A stretch of DNA of 64,000 bases, taken from positions 62,001-126,000 of the forward strand of contig NAJO01000059.1 of assembly GCA_002077065.1 (NCBI GenBank). The letters run 5' to 3'. Shown here one piece after another: positions 34,765-46,148 of this stretch. A program made the position numbers and the translations under genes. Origin of the DNA: Cryoendolithus antarcticus. Its lineage: Eukaryota; Ascomycota; Dothideomycetes; Cladosporiales; Cladosporiaceae. The notes beneath the pieces are model-generated. The model searched no databases. It worked only from the letters and a program-made list of their open reading frames with translations, and had not been told where the DNA came from. The stretch's first letter is position 1. Every line of letters begins with the position of its first letter.

Positions 34765-35425
34765 TTAATCATTCAGACTCAGGCTCGGCCGCCTTCCCTT
34801 CGAGTCCTCAGTCTCAATGATCTTCGCCTTGTCCACACTACTCTCATCAAATGTGTAAGTTCTGCACTCCGCATTCTCCCACATCCTCGTCGTCTCCTTG
34901 CCGTCCTTCGTGAAGTTCCCAGTAATTGCGTGAGCAAAAGAACCGTGGCTGACAAGTACCACATGCTTCTCCGGCCGTGCCATGATGAATTGCCTTAGCT
35001 CCTTCGCCCGTCCATTCTGCGCCTCTGCATCAGGTCCAAAGCGCCCAACATTCTTAGTCCAGTGAGGATGAACTTCAGCAGCTCGATGTGTATCGACTAA
35101 GTCGCCGAAGGCCTCCTTGATCTGCTCCACGGTCGAGCCTGTGTCCATCTGTGTACTGCTTGCTTCCTGCGCGAGAGGCATGAGTAGAATTTGTTGGCCT
35201 CGATCCACTACTGGCTTGAAGGGAAAGTCTACAGGTCTGTATGGTGCGTTTCATTGGACTGGCCAGGAGCAGCTCGACATCGTTGGGGTAGGGGAAATTC
35301 TCACGGAGATTCTTGCATTGCTCTTCGCCGTGAGGTGTCAGGAATGGGTCGTGTATGTCTTCTCCGTGGTCTGCAACGTTGTGCCAGCCCTCTGCATGCC
35401 GGACTAGGTGGAGGATTGGAGGCAT
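34765..35425 (-). pseudogene. Histidine phosphatase (phosphoglycerate mutase-like) with a 1-nt frameshift
   Basis: Member of the histidine phosphatase superfamily resembling the small fungal PGM-like phosphatases. The first part, from ATG 35425, has the RHG-type motif LHLVRHAEGWHN and continues through FLTPHGEEQCKNLRENFP and LLASPMKRTIQT. The second part is in the next frame: FKPVV, then MPLAQEASSTQMDTGSTVEQ and the second catalytic His in HVVLVSHGSFAHAI. The frames differ by 1 nt and meet around 35218-35232, at a GGG run (35221-35223 on the plus strand). Dropping one of these bases would give about 219 residues with unbroken family motifs. A 70-nt intron (GTAGAC...GGAAG) could bridge the frames but would delete the conserved LPxxQE-like block, so I think it unlikely. 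The locus is either a recent pseudogene or a sequencing or assembly error. Confidence 0.8.
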
Positions 35426-36106
35426 GCCGCAGTACAGTATTGAATCGCGCGCGAGAGGGAGAACCAGGGCTCAGAAAGTACCGACATCTCCAATCGGCAA
35501 GACACAGCAATGGCTTTATAACTCTTCATTGTACGGTAGCTTTACCCATGCTCTGGGCTAAGGCGAGAAGCCACATGGCGAAACGAACTCTGCCCAAGCA
35601 GCAGACGTACTACCCCGTCAGCGGCTGAGCTTAATGGAGAGTGACACGAGCGGCAGTAGGAGAGATCGCAATTAAGGTTGGGAAGAAAGTTACTCTCGAA
35701 CCCAATGCGTTATGGCAGGTCTGAGGTCGCTTACCGCGGAGCATCGAAGGGCATTTGGACGTCATCTCTACCATTCACTCTGTGGTTTCAGCAACACACC
35801 TTGAGGAGAATGTTCCAGTGCGGTGATGTGTATCACAATCAATCAGCTGCATACTAGACTGCTGTCGTGGATTGTTGGAGAAATGGAGAAGAGTCGATGG
35901 AAGATGCTTGAATGAAAGTCAGTGTCGCGTCGCTGCTCGGCGCGCGTCATTGGCTGCCCAGAACGCGAAGTAGATCCAAGACCAAGTTTCCCAGTACGAG
36001 ATGAAAATGGCAACCCGCATCACAGCGGCGATGCCTGGCGCTTCCAGACGGCGAACATGGCGAAGAAGAGCCAGTGGTGGAGTGTAGGCTGTTGAACTCT
36101 ACTGCT
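35426..36106. other. Divergent intergenic region
   Basis: About 680 bases between the histidine phosphatase and FUSC-like genes. No gene or repeat is supported. Confidence 0.5.
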
Positions 36107-39100
36107 ATGGCTCCACCGGGACCTTCCAGCGACAAACGCTCGCGGCGAATACTGCGGACATCGACATTCATCGCTCCCGCCACAGGTGAACGCGTGAAGC
36201 GCGTCTTCAGCCTACGCGATGCCTCGAGCCGTGACCTCGAGGCCGACTTGGATGAGCATCAGCCATTGCTGGGTTACGCTGTTACCGACAAGTGTGAAAC
36301 ACGACTGTCGAGAGTGACCGACAAGGCTCGTCAATATGCCAACCATGCGTGGGCCTACTCTATGTCCCCCACCGGACTGGGCATCTTCAAGTGCTCCTTG
36401 GCCTACCTGCTCGCAAGTATGGCGACTTTTGTCCCTGCTATTTCCAACCTCATTGGGAAGCAGGACTCCAAGAACATTGTGGCTACTGTCACCGTCTGGT
36501 TCCATCCCGCCAGGACGATCGGAAGTATGCATGAAGCTCTGGTACTTGCGCTCATTGCGTTCTCATACGCCACGTTCTTATCGTTCAGCAGCATGGGCCT
36601 TTCCGTGTTACTCGGACAGTATGGCCTGCTTCAACTCAGCCATGCGCTTGATCTCGTCCTCTTCTGCGGTGTCGGCCTCGGCTTCATCGCATTCACAAAG
36701 CAATACTTCAACCATCCACTGGTCAACGTTGCTTGCTCTCTTGCCTCGCTAGGTTCTGTTCAGACGCTTGTCAAGGAGGGATCGGTTCAAGTCGGCCAAT
36801 TCTCCCAGGACAAAATCGCTCAGATCATGATCATGGTGATCATGGGCATTGCAGCGACTATGCTGATCAACGTTGCTGTACTTCCTGTGAGAGCGAGACG
36901 TCAGCTGCACGATGACCTCGAGAAGAACACTGATCTGATGGGTGAAGTACTCGTAACAACGACGCGCGCATTCTTGCTAGGAGAGGAAGATGTGCTGAAT
37001 GAAGGTCAGTCCAATCCCCATCATAGCGTATGCTCGTGATACGCTAATGCTATTGTCACTCAGGCAAGGGCATTATGGACGAGCACAGCAAGGTGGCCAC
37101 GTCCATGAAAACGAATCTGATTGAAGCCAAACGGGAGCACTTCGTCCTTGGCACAGAACGTCAATATCATCTCGAGGCTAAGCTAGTGGATTGCCTCGAT
37201 CGCCTTGCGCAAGATCTTGGTGGCCTTCGCAGTGCAGCTTCCACGCAATTCTCCATACTCCACAAGGCATACGACCATGCTGCGGGCACAAAATCAACAA
37301 CCTCGCCCTCCGCATCGGGTGCGTCTACACCAAACGGAGCAGGCAGTATGCTGCGGCACAGTTCGATCTCACGTGCTACGATGCTAGACGCCATCCAGGA
37401 AGATCCGGCAGAAGTGGAAGAGGACGATTCGCCTGGGGCTGACGAACCGTGGACGTCCACGAATGGCTCCAACACGACGTCGCAAGCGGCAAAAGATATC
37501 GACTTCAAGATCCCAAACTACTCCAATGGTGACACATCTACTGGTCCGCCACTCTCGCCAGCAGACATGTTCGTCATGTTCATTAACCTTCTGGGACCAC
37601 CTGCAAAATCGCTCACCTACACTGTAAAGCAGATCCTAGACGATTTGAAGTTCGATGAAGATGGGACGGTCGTCGTCAACGCTCAGTTTGCGACCAGCTT
37701 ACGTCAGGCCATGGAGATGTACAAGCAGTCACGCACAGATGCGTTGGCTTCGCTCTACAGAAGCAAAACGATGTCAAGAGAGCATCCCGACGAGGTGCTT
37801 GCAGATCTAGAAGAAGTCGCTGCGAGCTGCGGCCATTTCAGTTTCGCTTTGCTAGACTTCGTTGAAGACGTTGCTGCATATCTGCAGCTGCTTGATGAAG
37901 AGAAACATGCGCTCGCACCTGGGCATACGCGGCGGACTTGGAATTGGCTCAAGTTCTGGCGACATCATGATCGCGAGCACGCCGAGCAGGATGCCCCTCG
38001 TAAGTTGCGCCCTCCTACTGTCTGCGTTGATACCATCTTCCATACATGACCTCGAGCTCCTGCAATTCCAACGAGAGCGCTCAAGCTGTCGCCTGTTGAT
38101 CCTGGACTCCGGACTCAACCGCAATGCGTTGGAACGCATAGGCATCTCGGACTTGTCATTTCTTTCACTGAAAAGTCCGCTAACATTGCTTCAGGCTTCC
38201 ACCATGACCATCTCGAGACCGGAGATCCCGTGGGCGACATTGCAGAAACAGTCAAGCAAGCGAGCCATAGTGCGCAAGCGGCAAATGCGCCTGACACCCA
38301 TGCGTGGTACTACCCGATCTACAAGGCCACCCGCGTTCTGCAACAGGACAACGTACGATTCCCGACCAAGGTAGGCATCGGCGCAGCATTATATTGCCTG
38401 CCAGCGTACCTCCCAGAGACCAGACCTTTCTTTACGCATTGGCGCGGCGAATGGGGACTTCTCTCGTACATGGTGGTCTGCTCCATGACCATTGGTGCAA
38501 GCAACACGACTGGTATCAACCGTCTCATAGGCACTCTCATCGGTGCTGGGCTCGCCGTATTAGCTTGGCTGATGTCGAACAACGGAGGGGAAGCTAACCC
38601 ATATCTCCTCGCCTTTCTTGGCTGGCTAGTCAGTCTAGGCTGCTTCTACATTATTATTGAGAAGAACAACGGGCCGATGGGCCGGTTCGTCCTCCTCACC
38701 TACAATCTTGGCGCGTTGTACGCGTACTCGCTTAGCGTGCTCGACACCGAAGACGATGACGATGAGGGCGGCATCGATCCGGCGATCTGGGAGATTGTCC
38801 TTCATCGGGTTGTCTCAGTTATTGTCGGTTCACTATGGGGTCTCGTCATCACGATGTTCATCTGGCCCATCTCTGCCAGACGAAAACTAAGGGATGGACT
38901 CTGTGTGCTGTGGCTACGTATGAGTCTGGTTTGGAAGCGCGATCCCCTCACAATGATCTTACAAGGCGGGCCAACGTCGAGCTACATGGATATTCGCGAG
39001 GAGGCCGAGCTGCAGACCTTTGTAGCATATTTGTCGAAGTTGAAAGATTCTGCCGTCTCGGAGTTCGAACTTCGAGGGCCGTTCCCGGATGAGCAGATGA

Positions 39101-39659
39101 AGAGGATCATTGAACGAACGAAAAAGATGCTCGAGGCGTTTCACGCTATGAATGTAGTCATCTCAAAGAATTTGCGCGCCACGCCGGGTGAAACAGCAGT
39201 GCTGAAGTGAGTGCCATGTGCCATCGAAAAGGGAGATAAGTTATTGACTGAAAGTTAGGGCTACCCGCGAAGAGCGCTTCGCACTTTCATCGCGCATATC
39301 GCATCTCTTCTCCGTACTCTCCAGCTCACTCAAGCTTGAGTATCCGCTTAACGACGCACTGCCGAACATCGAAGACCGCCGAGATCGGCTGCTAGCGAAG
39401 GTCTTTGAGTTCAGACGAAGTCATGGCACTAGTGAGGGATCTGAAGGTGGTGCAGTAGAGTTTGATGAGGCTGATTTCGAGCTCATCTACGCTTACGGTA
39501 TGTCACATGGCTTAGTGTTTCCAGCTAGTACCCACACATACTGATATGACTTTCGCAGTACTCGTCACCGGCCAGCTAGCCGACGATCTGGCAGCTGTGC
39601 GGTCAGACCTCGAGACTTTGCTGGGTACACTCGACGAAGAGCACCTGAAGCTTCAGTGA
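36107..39659 (+). CDS. FUSC/aromatic-acid-exporter-like integral membrane protein (Bre4-like)
   Basis: A large fungal membrane protein with two FUSC-type halves, related to aromatic-acid exporters and yeast brefeldin-A-sensitivity protein Bre4. Exons are 36107-37004, 37064-37999, then 38057-39206 (or 38195-39206), 39259-39497 and 39559-39659, giving 1107 or 1061 residues. The first membrane half includes SPTGLGIFKCSLAYLLASM and GLSVLLGQYGLLQLSHAL. A long hydrophilic loop follows, and a second membrane half starts at YYPIYKATRVLQQDNVRFPT with FFTHWRGEWGLLSYMVVCSM. The C-terminal region is a cytosolic domain. The first in-frame ATG is 36107. The intron at 38000 is ambiguous: a 57-nt version keeps 46 extra codons in frame, while a 195-nt version uses a stronger branch and acceptor (gctaacattgcttcag). 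The export substrate is unknown. Confidence 0.88.
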
Positions 39660-39697
39660 CACCGTCATGTACTCTTCGCCCTTGCTGTACATAGCAC

Positions 39698-40649
39698 TCA
39701 TTGTACACCCTTTCCAGCATAGTCTCTCTTCCATATCTCATCGAATTTCTCGCGATCCACAGCAAAGTCTCGGACGAACTCCCATTCCATCTCATGCATC
39801 TTCCACCCACATAGCACCAGACTATGCAACGGCTTCCCGAGATCCTGCTGCGCCAGCTCCTCCAGCGTCCCTGCTACGATCTTCTCCCCTTCGCTGCCTA
39901 GCCGTGCAACGGCAACAGCCAGCCTTTCTTTTCCAGCTACGCCCGTCGACTTCCCTTCCTCGCTCGCCGCCCTGGTCTCCTCGGTCTCGAGCATCTGCTC
40001 CGCACACTGCGCGGCTGTCATGAACCTGGGTGGATCAAAGACGTACTTTCCCCGCTCCAGCGCCTTCAGGTTCGGCTCCTTGACTTTGATGTCCAGCAGA
40101 ATCAAAGTATGCAGTCCTAGATCGGCATTCTCCTTCACTTTTGGGTACCAGGAGTCAGGCCGCCAGTTCTCCTCATAGAAGACCATTGAGACTGTTTGGC
40201 CAAAGCTGTAAAGCGAGAGACCAGTTGCACCGACGGCTGTGAGGATGCTGGCATTGGGCAGGGTGCGGGTTGGGATTTGTGGGCTGTTTTGTCGACATCG
40301 TAGCGCCAGGTCTGCGTGAGTGGTGGCGGAGAACGGGTCGCCTACCACGAGGAAGGCTACATCCACTGTGTCTGCGCCGGCCAGGATTGAGTCGCTTTGA
40401 GACTCGACGGTTTCACGGTCCGCAATGATAATCGAGCGGCCATAGTAGGCTTCCTACTAATACACACTGTGAGCATGGCGCATTACCTCGAACTCATATC
40501 AATGTTAAGCTCACCAGCACATCTTTGTCGACCAGGAGGACCGCAGTGTAAGCCTCGAGGTAGACTCGTTCTGCACGTTTGACTATCTCTAGACCTTTGA
40601 CGCTGATATCGCGCTCATCAGCTAGGCCGAGCCCGATGATGTAGAGCAT
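39698..40649 (-). CDS. DPH5: Diphthine methyl ester synthase DPH5
   Basis: S-adenosylmethionine-dependent methyltransferase of the diphthamide pathway, which modifies a His on elongation factor 2. Two exons (40649-40515 and 40453-39698) give 296 residues, matching the roughly 300-residue yeast enzyme. Motifs: [20 protein letters not shown] at the N-terminus, [10 protein letters not shown], then [39 protein letters not shown] and [21 protein letters not shown]. The 61-nt intron ends in a tandem acceptor TTAG/TAG|GAA; only the distal AG gives an open frame, because the proximal one would start the exon with TAG. It ends 39 bases from the convergent FUSC-like gene and is divergent from SPT3. Confidence 0.95.
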
Positions 40650-40944
40650 CTTGACCAAGGCTACCTAATTGTATTCGATGGTTCTCCCACATCGCTCGAG
40701 TTTTTCTAAATGCTGTTTCATGCACCCCACGATCTTAGTGGCGCAAGTTAAGTTGTCGGTCACGGCCCGTGAGACGCCCCGTCCCTTGTTCATTCTGCCG
40801 CTGCTAGTGTATACGAAGTACCAGAATAGACTGTGCACCACATGCCATGATCTTGTTTATCACTTCTCACATCACATCGAAGCGTCATATGAACTGAACG
40901 GCGCAAAAGCGCGCACGCGGCCAGCAGTGTCTGACACCGGCACC
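40650..40944. promoter_or_regulatory. Divergent promoter DPH5/SPT3
   Basis: 295 bases separate the two divergent start codons, so the region carries both promoters. I see no clear TATA box, consistent with housekeeping genes. Confidence 0.45.
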
Positions 40945-42506
40945 ATGGCAGACAACAAGGCTAAGTACCGTACGGAGATTCAGCAGGTAGGTCACGAATA
41001 ACTCGTCGAGCACCTCCTTCACTCCTTATGCCATGCCCTTGTGATATGGCTTGAGGCGACCTCGAGGAGAGATTGCTACATTACCGCGTTTGAGCAAGCT
41101 GTGGTGAGGCATCAGCAGTTCAGCCTGTATGGGGAGCCGCAAGCGTCCGACCTATCTTCTACTGAACGCTTGACGAAGCTCTACGCATGCGGTGCGCAGG
41201 CATGAGCGCGATCGATGCAGTGCATTGGTCGACGAGCGACGAAGACTTCGCGTACTTCTGGGGTGAAGCAGTACGTTCCAGGACTTGTGTCGTGCACGTT
41301 AGTGAACGACAATTTACGCACGCTCGGCATAAGAACCGTCACATATCTTTGTGTATCAAGGAATTGTCGATCACATCACAGTAGCCCGCGCTTGTGCATC
41401 TAGCTCATAATGGACGCCTCAATACTGGATGGCTATTCGATCAAGACTGACTTCGATTGCGTGACACAGATGATGTTCGTCTCCGGCGAAACCGCAGATC
41501 CATCGCTGGAGACTACGACGATGATTGAGAACATTGTTCAACAGCAAGTAATAGAGATGGTGAGTCATGACTGTGACAGCCTTGCCATTGCTCAACCCAG
41601 TTACTCACTGTCCATAGCTCACTCGCGCCACTGCCTTGGCTGGACGGCGAGGCACTCGCACGATTACGACCGATGATCTGATTTTCCTAATCCGCCACGA
41701 TCGCGCTAAAGTCAGTCGCCTGCGCACCTTCCTCAGCTGGAAAGACGTCCGCAAAAGCGCTAAGGACAGCGACGACAAAGGTGCTGGCGGTGGTGCCGAC
41801 GGTGTAGACGAGTTCGACCTTGGCGGCAATGACCCAACGCTCGGTACTGGACCTGCAGTCGGCACGCGTAACAATAAGAACAAGAAAGCCAAAGTCGGGC
41901 TTCCTTGGGACGTATCCAGCTTCTACTCTGAGCAAGTGCCCGAGCGCGATGATGAGGAAGATGAGGAGGAAGAGGAGATGACAGCCGCTACCCTGGAGCG
42001 TCTGCGTCAAGCTGATGAGCGCACCAGGGGAATGAACGCGGCTGAGTATCTGCACTTCTCCGAGTGTCGGCAAGCCTCTTTCACATTTCGGAAGGGCAAG
42101 CGTTTCAGAGAGTGGGCTGGCTTTGGGGTGGTAACAGACAGCAAGCCGAATGACGATATTGTCGATATTCTGGGTTTCTTGACTTATGAGATTGTGACAC
42201 TGTTGACAGAAGAGGCTCTGAAGGTGAAGGCTAGTGAGGATGCCACGAAAGTTGAGGGTGGCGACGAGGAGAAGACTGGGCGTAAGAGGCGCAGGGAGCC
42301 TGGTCTCTTCGATGCGCCGGAAGAGGCAAGCAGCCCCTGTGTGCGTGAAGCAACAGTGATACTGACGTACTCCGCAGGCAAGGAAGCCAGTCGGGCCGCG
42401 GCACATCCAGGAGGCATTCCGGCGGCTGCAGGAGCCGGAGCTCAAAGCTCGCTACATGTCGCACATCCCGAAAGGGAGCTGGCAGCGCCCACTGAAGTTA
42501 ATCTGA
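40945..42506 (+). CDS. SPT3: SAGA TBP-regulatory subunit SPT3
   Basis: Histone-fold subunit of SAGA that contacts TBP, acting in the nucleus. Four exons (40945-40986, 41470-41559, 41618-42340, 42378-42506) give 327 residues, close to yeast Spt3. Exon 1 encodes [14 protein letters not shown], exon 2 [20 protein letters not shown], and exon 3 continues with [20 protein letters not shown] and [20 protein letters not shown], the first histone fold. The second histone-fold block is [20 protein letters not shown]. Exon 4 gives the conserved C-terminus [20 protein letters not shown] and [12 protein letters not shown]. Intron 1 is unusually long for this window (483 nt). Intron 3 is only 37 nt but has a good TACTGAC branch and CCGCAG acceptor, and is required to reach the conserved C-terminus. 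Confidence 0.94.
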
Positions 42507-42805
42507 GCGAGGGTTGCGTATCGATCACGTTTTTGAGCGGAGCTGGGAAGACAATATCATTTTAGCGTTGGCGTTGGCGGAGCAGACAACATGCTAGAAC
42601 ATGATAGTCATCACCTTGTCATCAGGATAGCACGGATTGCTTTGCCGTCTAGCGACATCGTGTATTGGATAGGGCAAGATGAATCAATAGCATCTATGCT
42701 CTGATGCCAAGGCATTACCACAGACGTTACATCACAAAAGACAACTCAATCATACATGTATGTTCACGCATCCCCCGCATATTCAGGTCAGCATGCGAGA
42801 TCGCA

Positions 42806-44220
42806 ATGGAGGTATCATCCTTGTTGTCCGTGACTCTAGACCTCCCGCCGAGTTGTATCGCCTTTTGCCCATCGCATCCAGAGCATTTCGTCGTCGGAAC
42901 CTATTTCCTTCATCCATCTGAAACGGACGCCTCCAGAGTTGATGCACAAGAAGCGCGCGATCACGATGAAGGCGCATCTCAATTATCACAACAACGATCT
43001 GGGAGTCTAGTCTTCTATAATTACGTGAAATCGGTCTTGTAGGTCAGAGACATCATAGCTTGAAGCCATGAAGCGCAATGGACTGACGATCATCCCAGAA
43101 CTCCCGTCCATGCCCTCTCCTTGCCATCTGCAGCTGTTCTCGATATCGCCTGGTCACCAGTTGCTAACAAGGACGCTCCACTTCTTTGCGTCGCAACCTC
43201 GACTGGCACGCTCGAATTCTACAACATCAGCTTTGATGTTGCGTCGCCCACACCTATACAGATTGCAGCTCACCGCATTGCTCACGCAAACATTCTGGTA
43301 CTCGATGTGGTGTTTCATCCTACACGACCAGACATCATTGGCGCGACGCTATCGAATGGAGACGTAGTGCTGTGTCGAAGTGTTCCCTCTCCAGATACCA
43401 GTGACGAGCACCACCGACCTTGGGGTCAAAAGTGCGAGGTGAGAGGTCTGACAATCTCTCGCCACTCCCTAGAGCCGTGGACTCTAGCATTTTCAGACGA
43501 TGGTCAGACGGTTCTCTCGGGAGGCGACGATGCTACAGTGCAGTGCATCGAGATCAGTGACCTACTACAAGACCAGAACTTTTGGAAACCGGGTCATGAG
43601 GCCGACGAGGCAGAGCTGCCAGCGCCTTCGTGGAGTGACAGGAGGGCGCATGGTGCTGGCGTCACAGCCTTGTTACCTATCGCGGATGCAGAGGGGCGTG
43701 AGCTGGTAGTTACGGGAAGCTACGATGATCATATCCGATTGCTGTCTACGACTGGCAAGGGGCGCAGAGAAGTACTTGCGGAGCTGGATCTGGGAGGCGG
43801 AGTGTGGAGGCTGGAGTTGATCAAGTCAAGGCACGAGAGCGACGAGAAAACAAGGGGGACCGGCGTAAGGTTCGTTCATGCAGTTATCTTGCTACACGAA
43901 TGTACTTCCGCTGACATGTGTATGGCAGCGATGGGCTTGCCCACTCCTACACGATCCTAGCCAGCTGCATGCACGCCGGAACGCGCGTTGTGGTCTTGTC
44001 GCAAAAGCGATCTGAAATTGACACGCCGCAATGGGAGTTCGAGGTTCAGGCGCAGTTTACCGAGCACGAGAGCATGAACTATGGCAGTGCTGTCCAGCCG
44101 CTTCCGACATCCCTACATCGTGATAGCGGTACTGCTAGTGGTCCACCAGCAGGCAAGAGAACAGTCTTGAGCACTAGCTTCTATGATAAGCTGTTGTGCG
44201 TCTGGAACGTAGATGACTAA
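42806..44220 (+). CDS. DPH7: Diphthine methyltransferase DPH7 (WD40 protein, RRT2)
   Basis: WD-repeat enzyme that demethylates methylated diphthine in the last steps of diphthamide synthesis. Three exons (42806-43038, 43099-43869, 43929-44220) give 431 residues. Blade-like units include PSCIAFCPSHPEHFVVGTY, SAAVLDIAWSPVANKDAPLL, ILVLDVVFHPTRPDIIGATL, PWTLAFSDDGQTVLSGGDDA and ALLPIADAEGRELVVTGSYD. The segment VTGSYDDHIRLL and the final SYTILASCMHAGTRVV, plus FYDKLLCVW near the C-terminus, match the Dph7 pattern. Intron 1 (60 nt, GTAGGT...CATCCCAG with GGACTGAC branch) repairs a frame change before SLPSAAVLDIAW. It lies 300 bases downstream of SPT3 in the same direction, with DPH5 on SPT3's other side. 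Confidence 0.9.
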
Positions 44221-45139
44221 CAATGCCGATGGATCGACCAGTCAACTTCGCAATTCCGACATCCGGCTTTCCTGTGCACCTGCGCACGCATCCATCACGT
44301 CGAAGTTGGATTGCGTGACTACTGAAAAGTCATGAATCCAGCGCTCTCTAGCTCCACGGCTCACAACTACGCTCCGACAGGTCTGTCAGCTCTGCAGGGT
44401 TGCGGATAAGTCGGAAGCTTCTGCTGGATTTCGAAGAACCTGAGTGATCGCTGATCACCCCTCGCATAGGCGCATCAGATCTAGCATGGACTGCATCCAC
44501 ATCTCTGCCGGCCAGCAGGCTCGACAGCGTACACCGGCGGACCTGCAAGCTGGTGCGACTTTGCGGAGCTGACATGGTTCGGACGTCCGCTATGGTCGAT
44601 GATCCTGCTGAAGCTACGACGACAGGGTTGGCAGCGTGCGCTGTTGTATCCCAGCACTCTTGCCCCCCGCGCTGTGTTGCGTGTTGGTCCAAGGGCCTCC
44701 CGCCGGTTCTGTGTACATGTATCTTGCAGCTCGCGGTGCCAAGACCTTAAGCACGTGACGTTTCGTTCTTCTGCAATGCCTGTCGATATTTCCTCCTGTT
44801 CACTTTCTTCGCATAAGATGAGGACCGAACGCCGTGATCCCAAATGCCTGATCCGTGGTATATCCTCCCATGCGATACGTGTGTATGCAGATCGCCTGTC
44901 GTTCCAAGCACGCCTGCACAAAAGAAAGTCCCCCCCATTGTCCGGCGAAGACGTACGTGCTCGGTGGGTGCGTGTGCCCATCATCTACAGTTGCGGCACT
45001 TACACCCGGGCGCACTGGGGTGTCCATGTAAAATTTGATCACTCATCCCACTCACTGAAGATCGACCTCGTGAGCGTCCCCGTGAGCCTGAGACCGAATC
45101 TGAGCGGCTCATCCGTCTGGTGGACGCTCGCCGGCCGAG
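44221..45139. other. Intergenic, no supported gene
   Basis: About 0.9 kb between DPH7 and the lipocalin-like gene. Open frames on both strands around 44481-45042 overlap each other and show no domain. Confidence 0.5.
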
Positions 45140-46148
45140 TCATGGTTCGCCTGGTCCAGAGATCTTGATCTGGGGCATAGGCGCAGGCGGTGCTGCATTT
45201 GTATTGTCGCGTGCTCGTCGCCATTTCAGTACTGGGACTCTCTTGTCGCCCTATAGAAGTCAGGTCAGCCAATCGCTCCTGCCTTGCTACATCTCCAGCA
45301 CGCTCCTGCCTCTAATGAATCGCAACCTTGAAGCGACGACATACCTTGATCTCTGTAGGCTCCTCACTGCCCAGCACCAGCACCTCGCCATCCTCCTCGA
45401 AATGATGTGTCCGAACCTGCACATCTCCAATCCACCCCGGCAGATTGCAGACCTGAAATGTATGCCTTAGTGTCTCCCCTCTGCCAGTCCCCTCGTCGCT
45501 GATGTAGTATGGTCCACAGTACGCGAAGAACCTCTTCCCGGCTTCTGCCCATTGTGGCTCTTCACCCTCGCCGCGCTTGAAGGACTGTTGGCCCGGTATG
45601 AGCATCTGCGCGCTCATGTAGCCGTCTGGGGTATACATGATGAAGCCCGTGACATTCTTGGTCATGGGATATGTCGGTCTTTGTATCGGGGACTCGGGTG
45701 TCGGGTACGCAACGTAGGACTCGAGCTTCCAGGCACCGATAATCTTCTGGCGGAGGGGTTCAGGTGGCGGAGGCGTACTACAGGTTTCGAGGGTGTACAT
45801 TTCGCCGTTGAGGTCGGCGAAGTTGATGCTTGGGGTTGGTGAGGTGACTTCCACCTCCGGAGCCGGATGGTGGATGCGTGGTATGCTGGGGGTGTAGGGC
45901 GTGGTCTTGTGCTCAGTCAAGCTGAAGTACCCATCTTGTCGCGAGGGCGGTGGCGTTTTGATGTGGAACTCGACGGCGGGTATGGGTGGGGATTGCAGTC
46001 TCCACTGCTGGGCTTTCAACGCAGGCACCACGACTTCCTCTACAGACACAGCCTCGCGTGGGCGTGACTTTGATCTCGAGCCTGACCGCGCACGCCGTGG
46101 CAGTGGCTTTGGTACTTGAAGATACTGGGTGCTCGGCATAACTAACAT
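45140..46148 (-). CDS. Lipocalin-like domain protein with long N-terminal low-complexity region
   Basis: Two exons (46148-45345 and 45250-45140), with a 94-nt intron GTATGT...TCTATAG, give 304 residues. The first about 120 residues are Pro/Ser/Arg-rich and probably disordered. A lipocalin-like (Lipocalin_5-type) beta-barrel domain follows, beginning LRQKIIGAWKLESYVAYPTP. It continues TKNVTGFIMYTPDGYMSAQM, the typical IMYxPDGYMSA block, and FFAYCGPYYISDEG. The splice adds VPVLKWRRARDNTN, restoring the conserved LxWRR end of the domain that the unspliced frame lacks. Two possible ATGs lie nine bases apart; I used the upstream one (46148). Function is unknown; fungal members often occur in secondary-metabolite clusters, but nothing like that is nearby. 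Confidence 0.82.

Noticed and set aside
38047..38049. In-frame TGA in the FUSC-like gene taken as truncation
   Set aside because: It lies inside an intron with a consensus GTAAGT donor; the second membrane half continues in frame after splicing.
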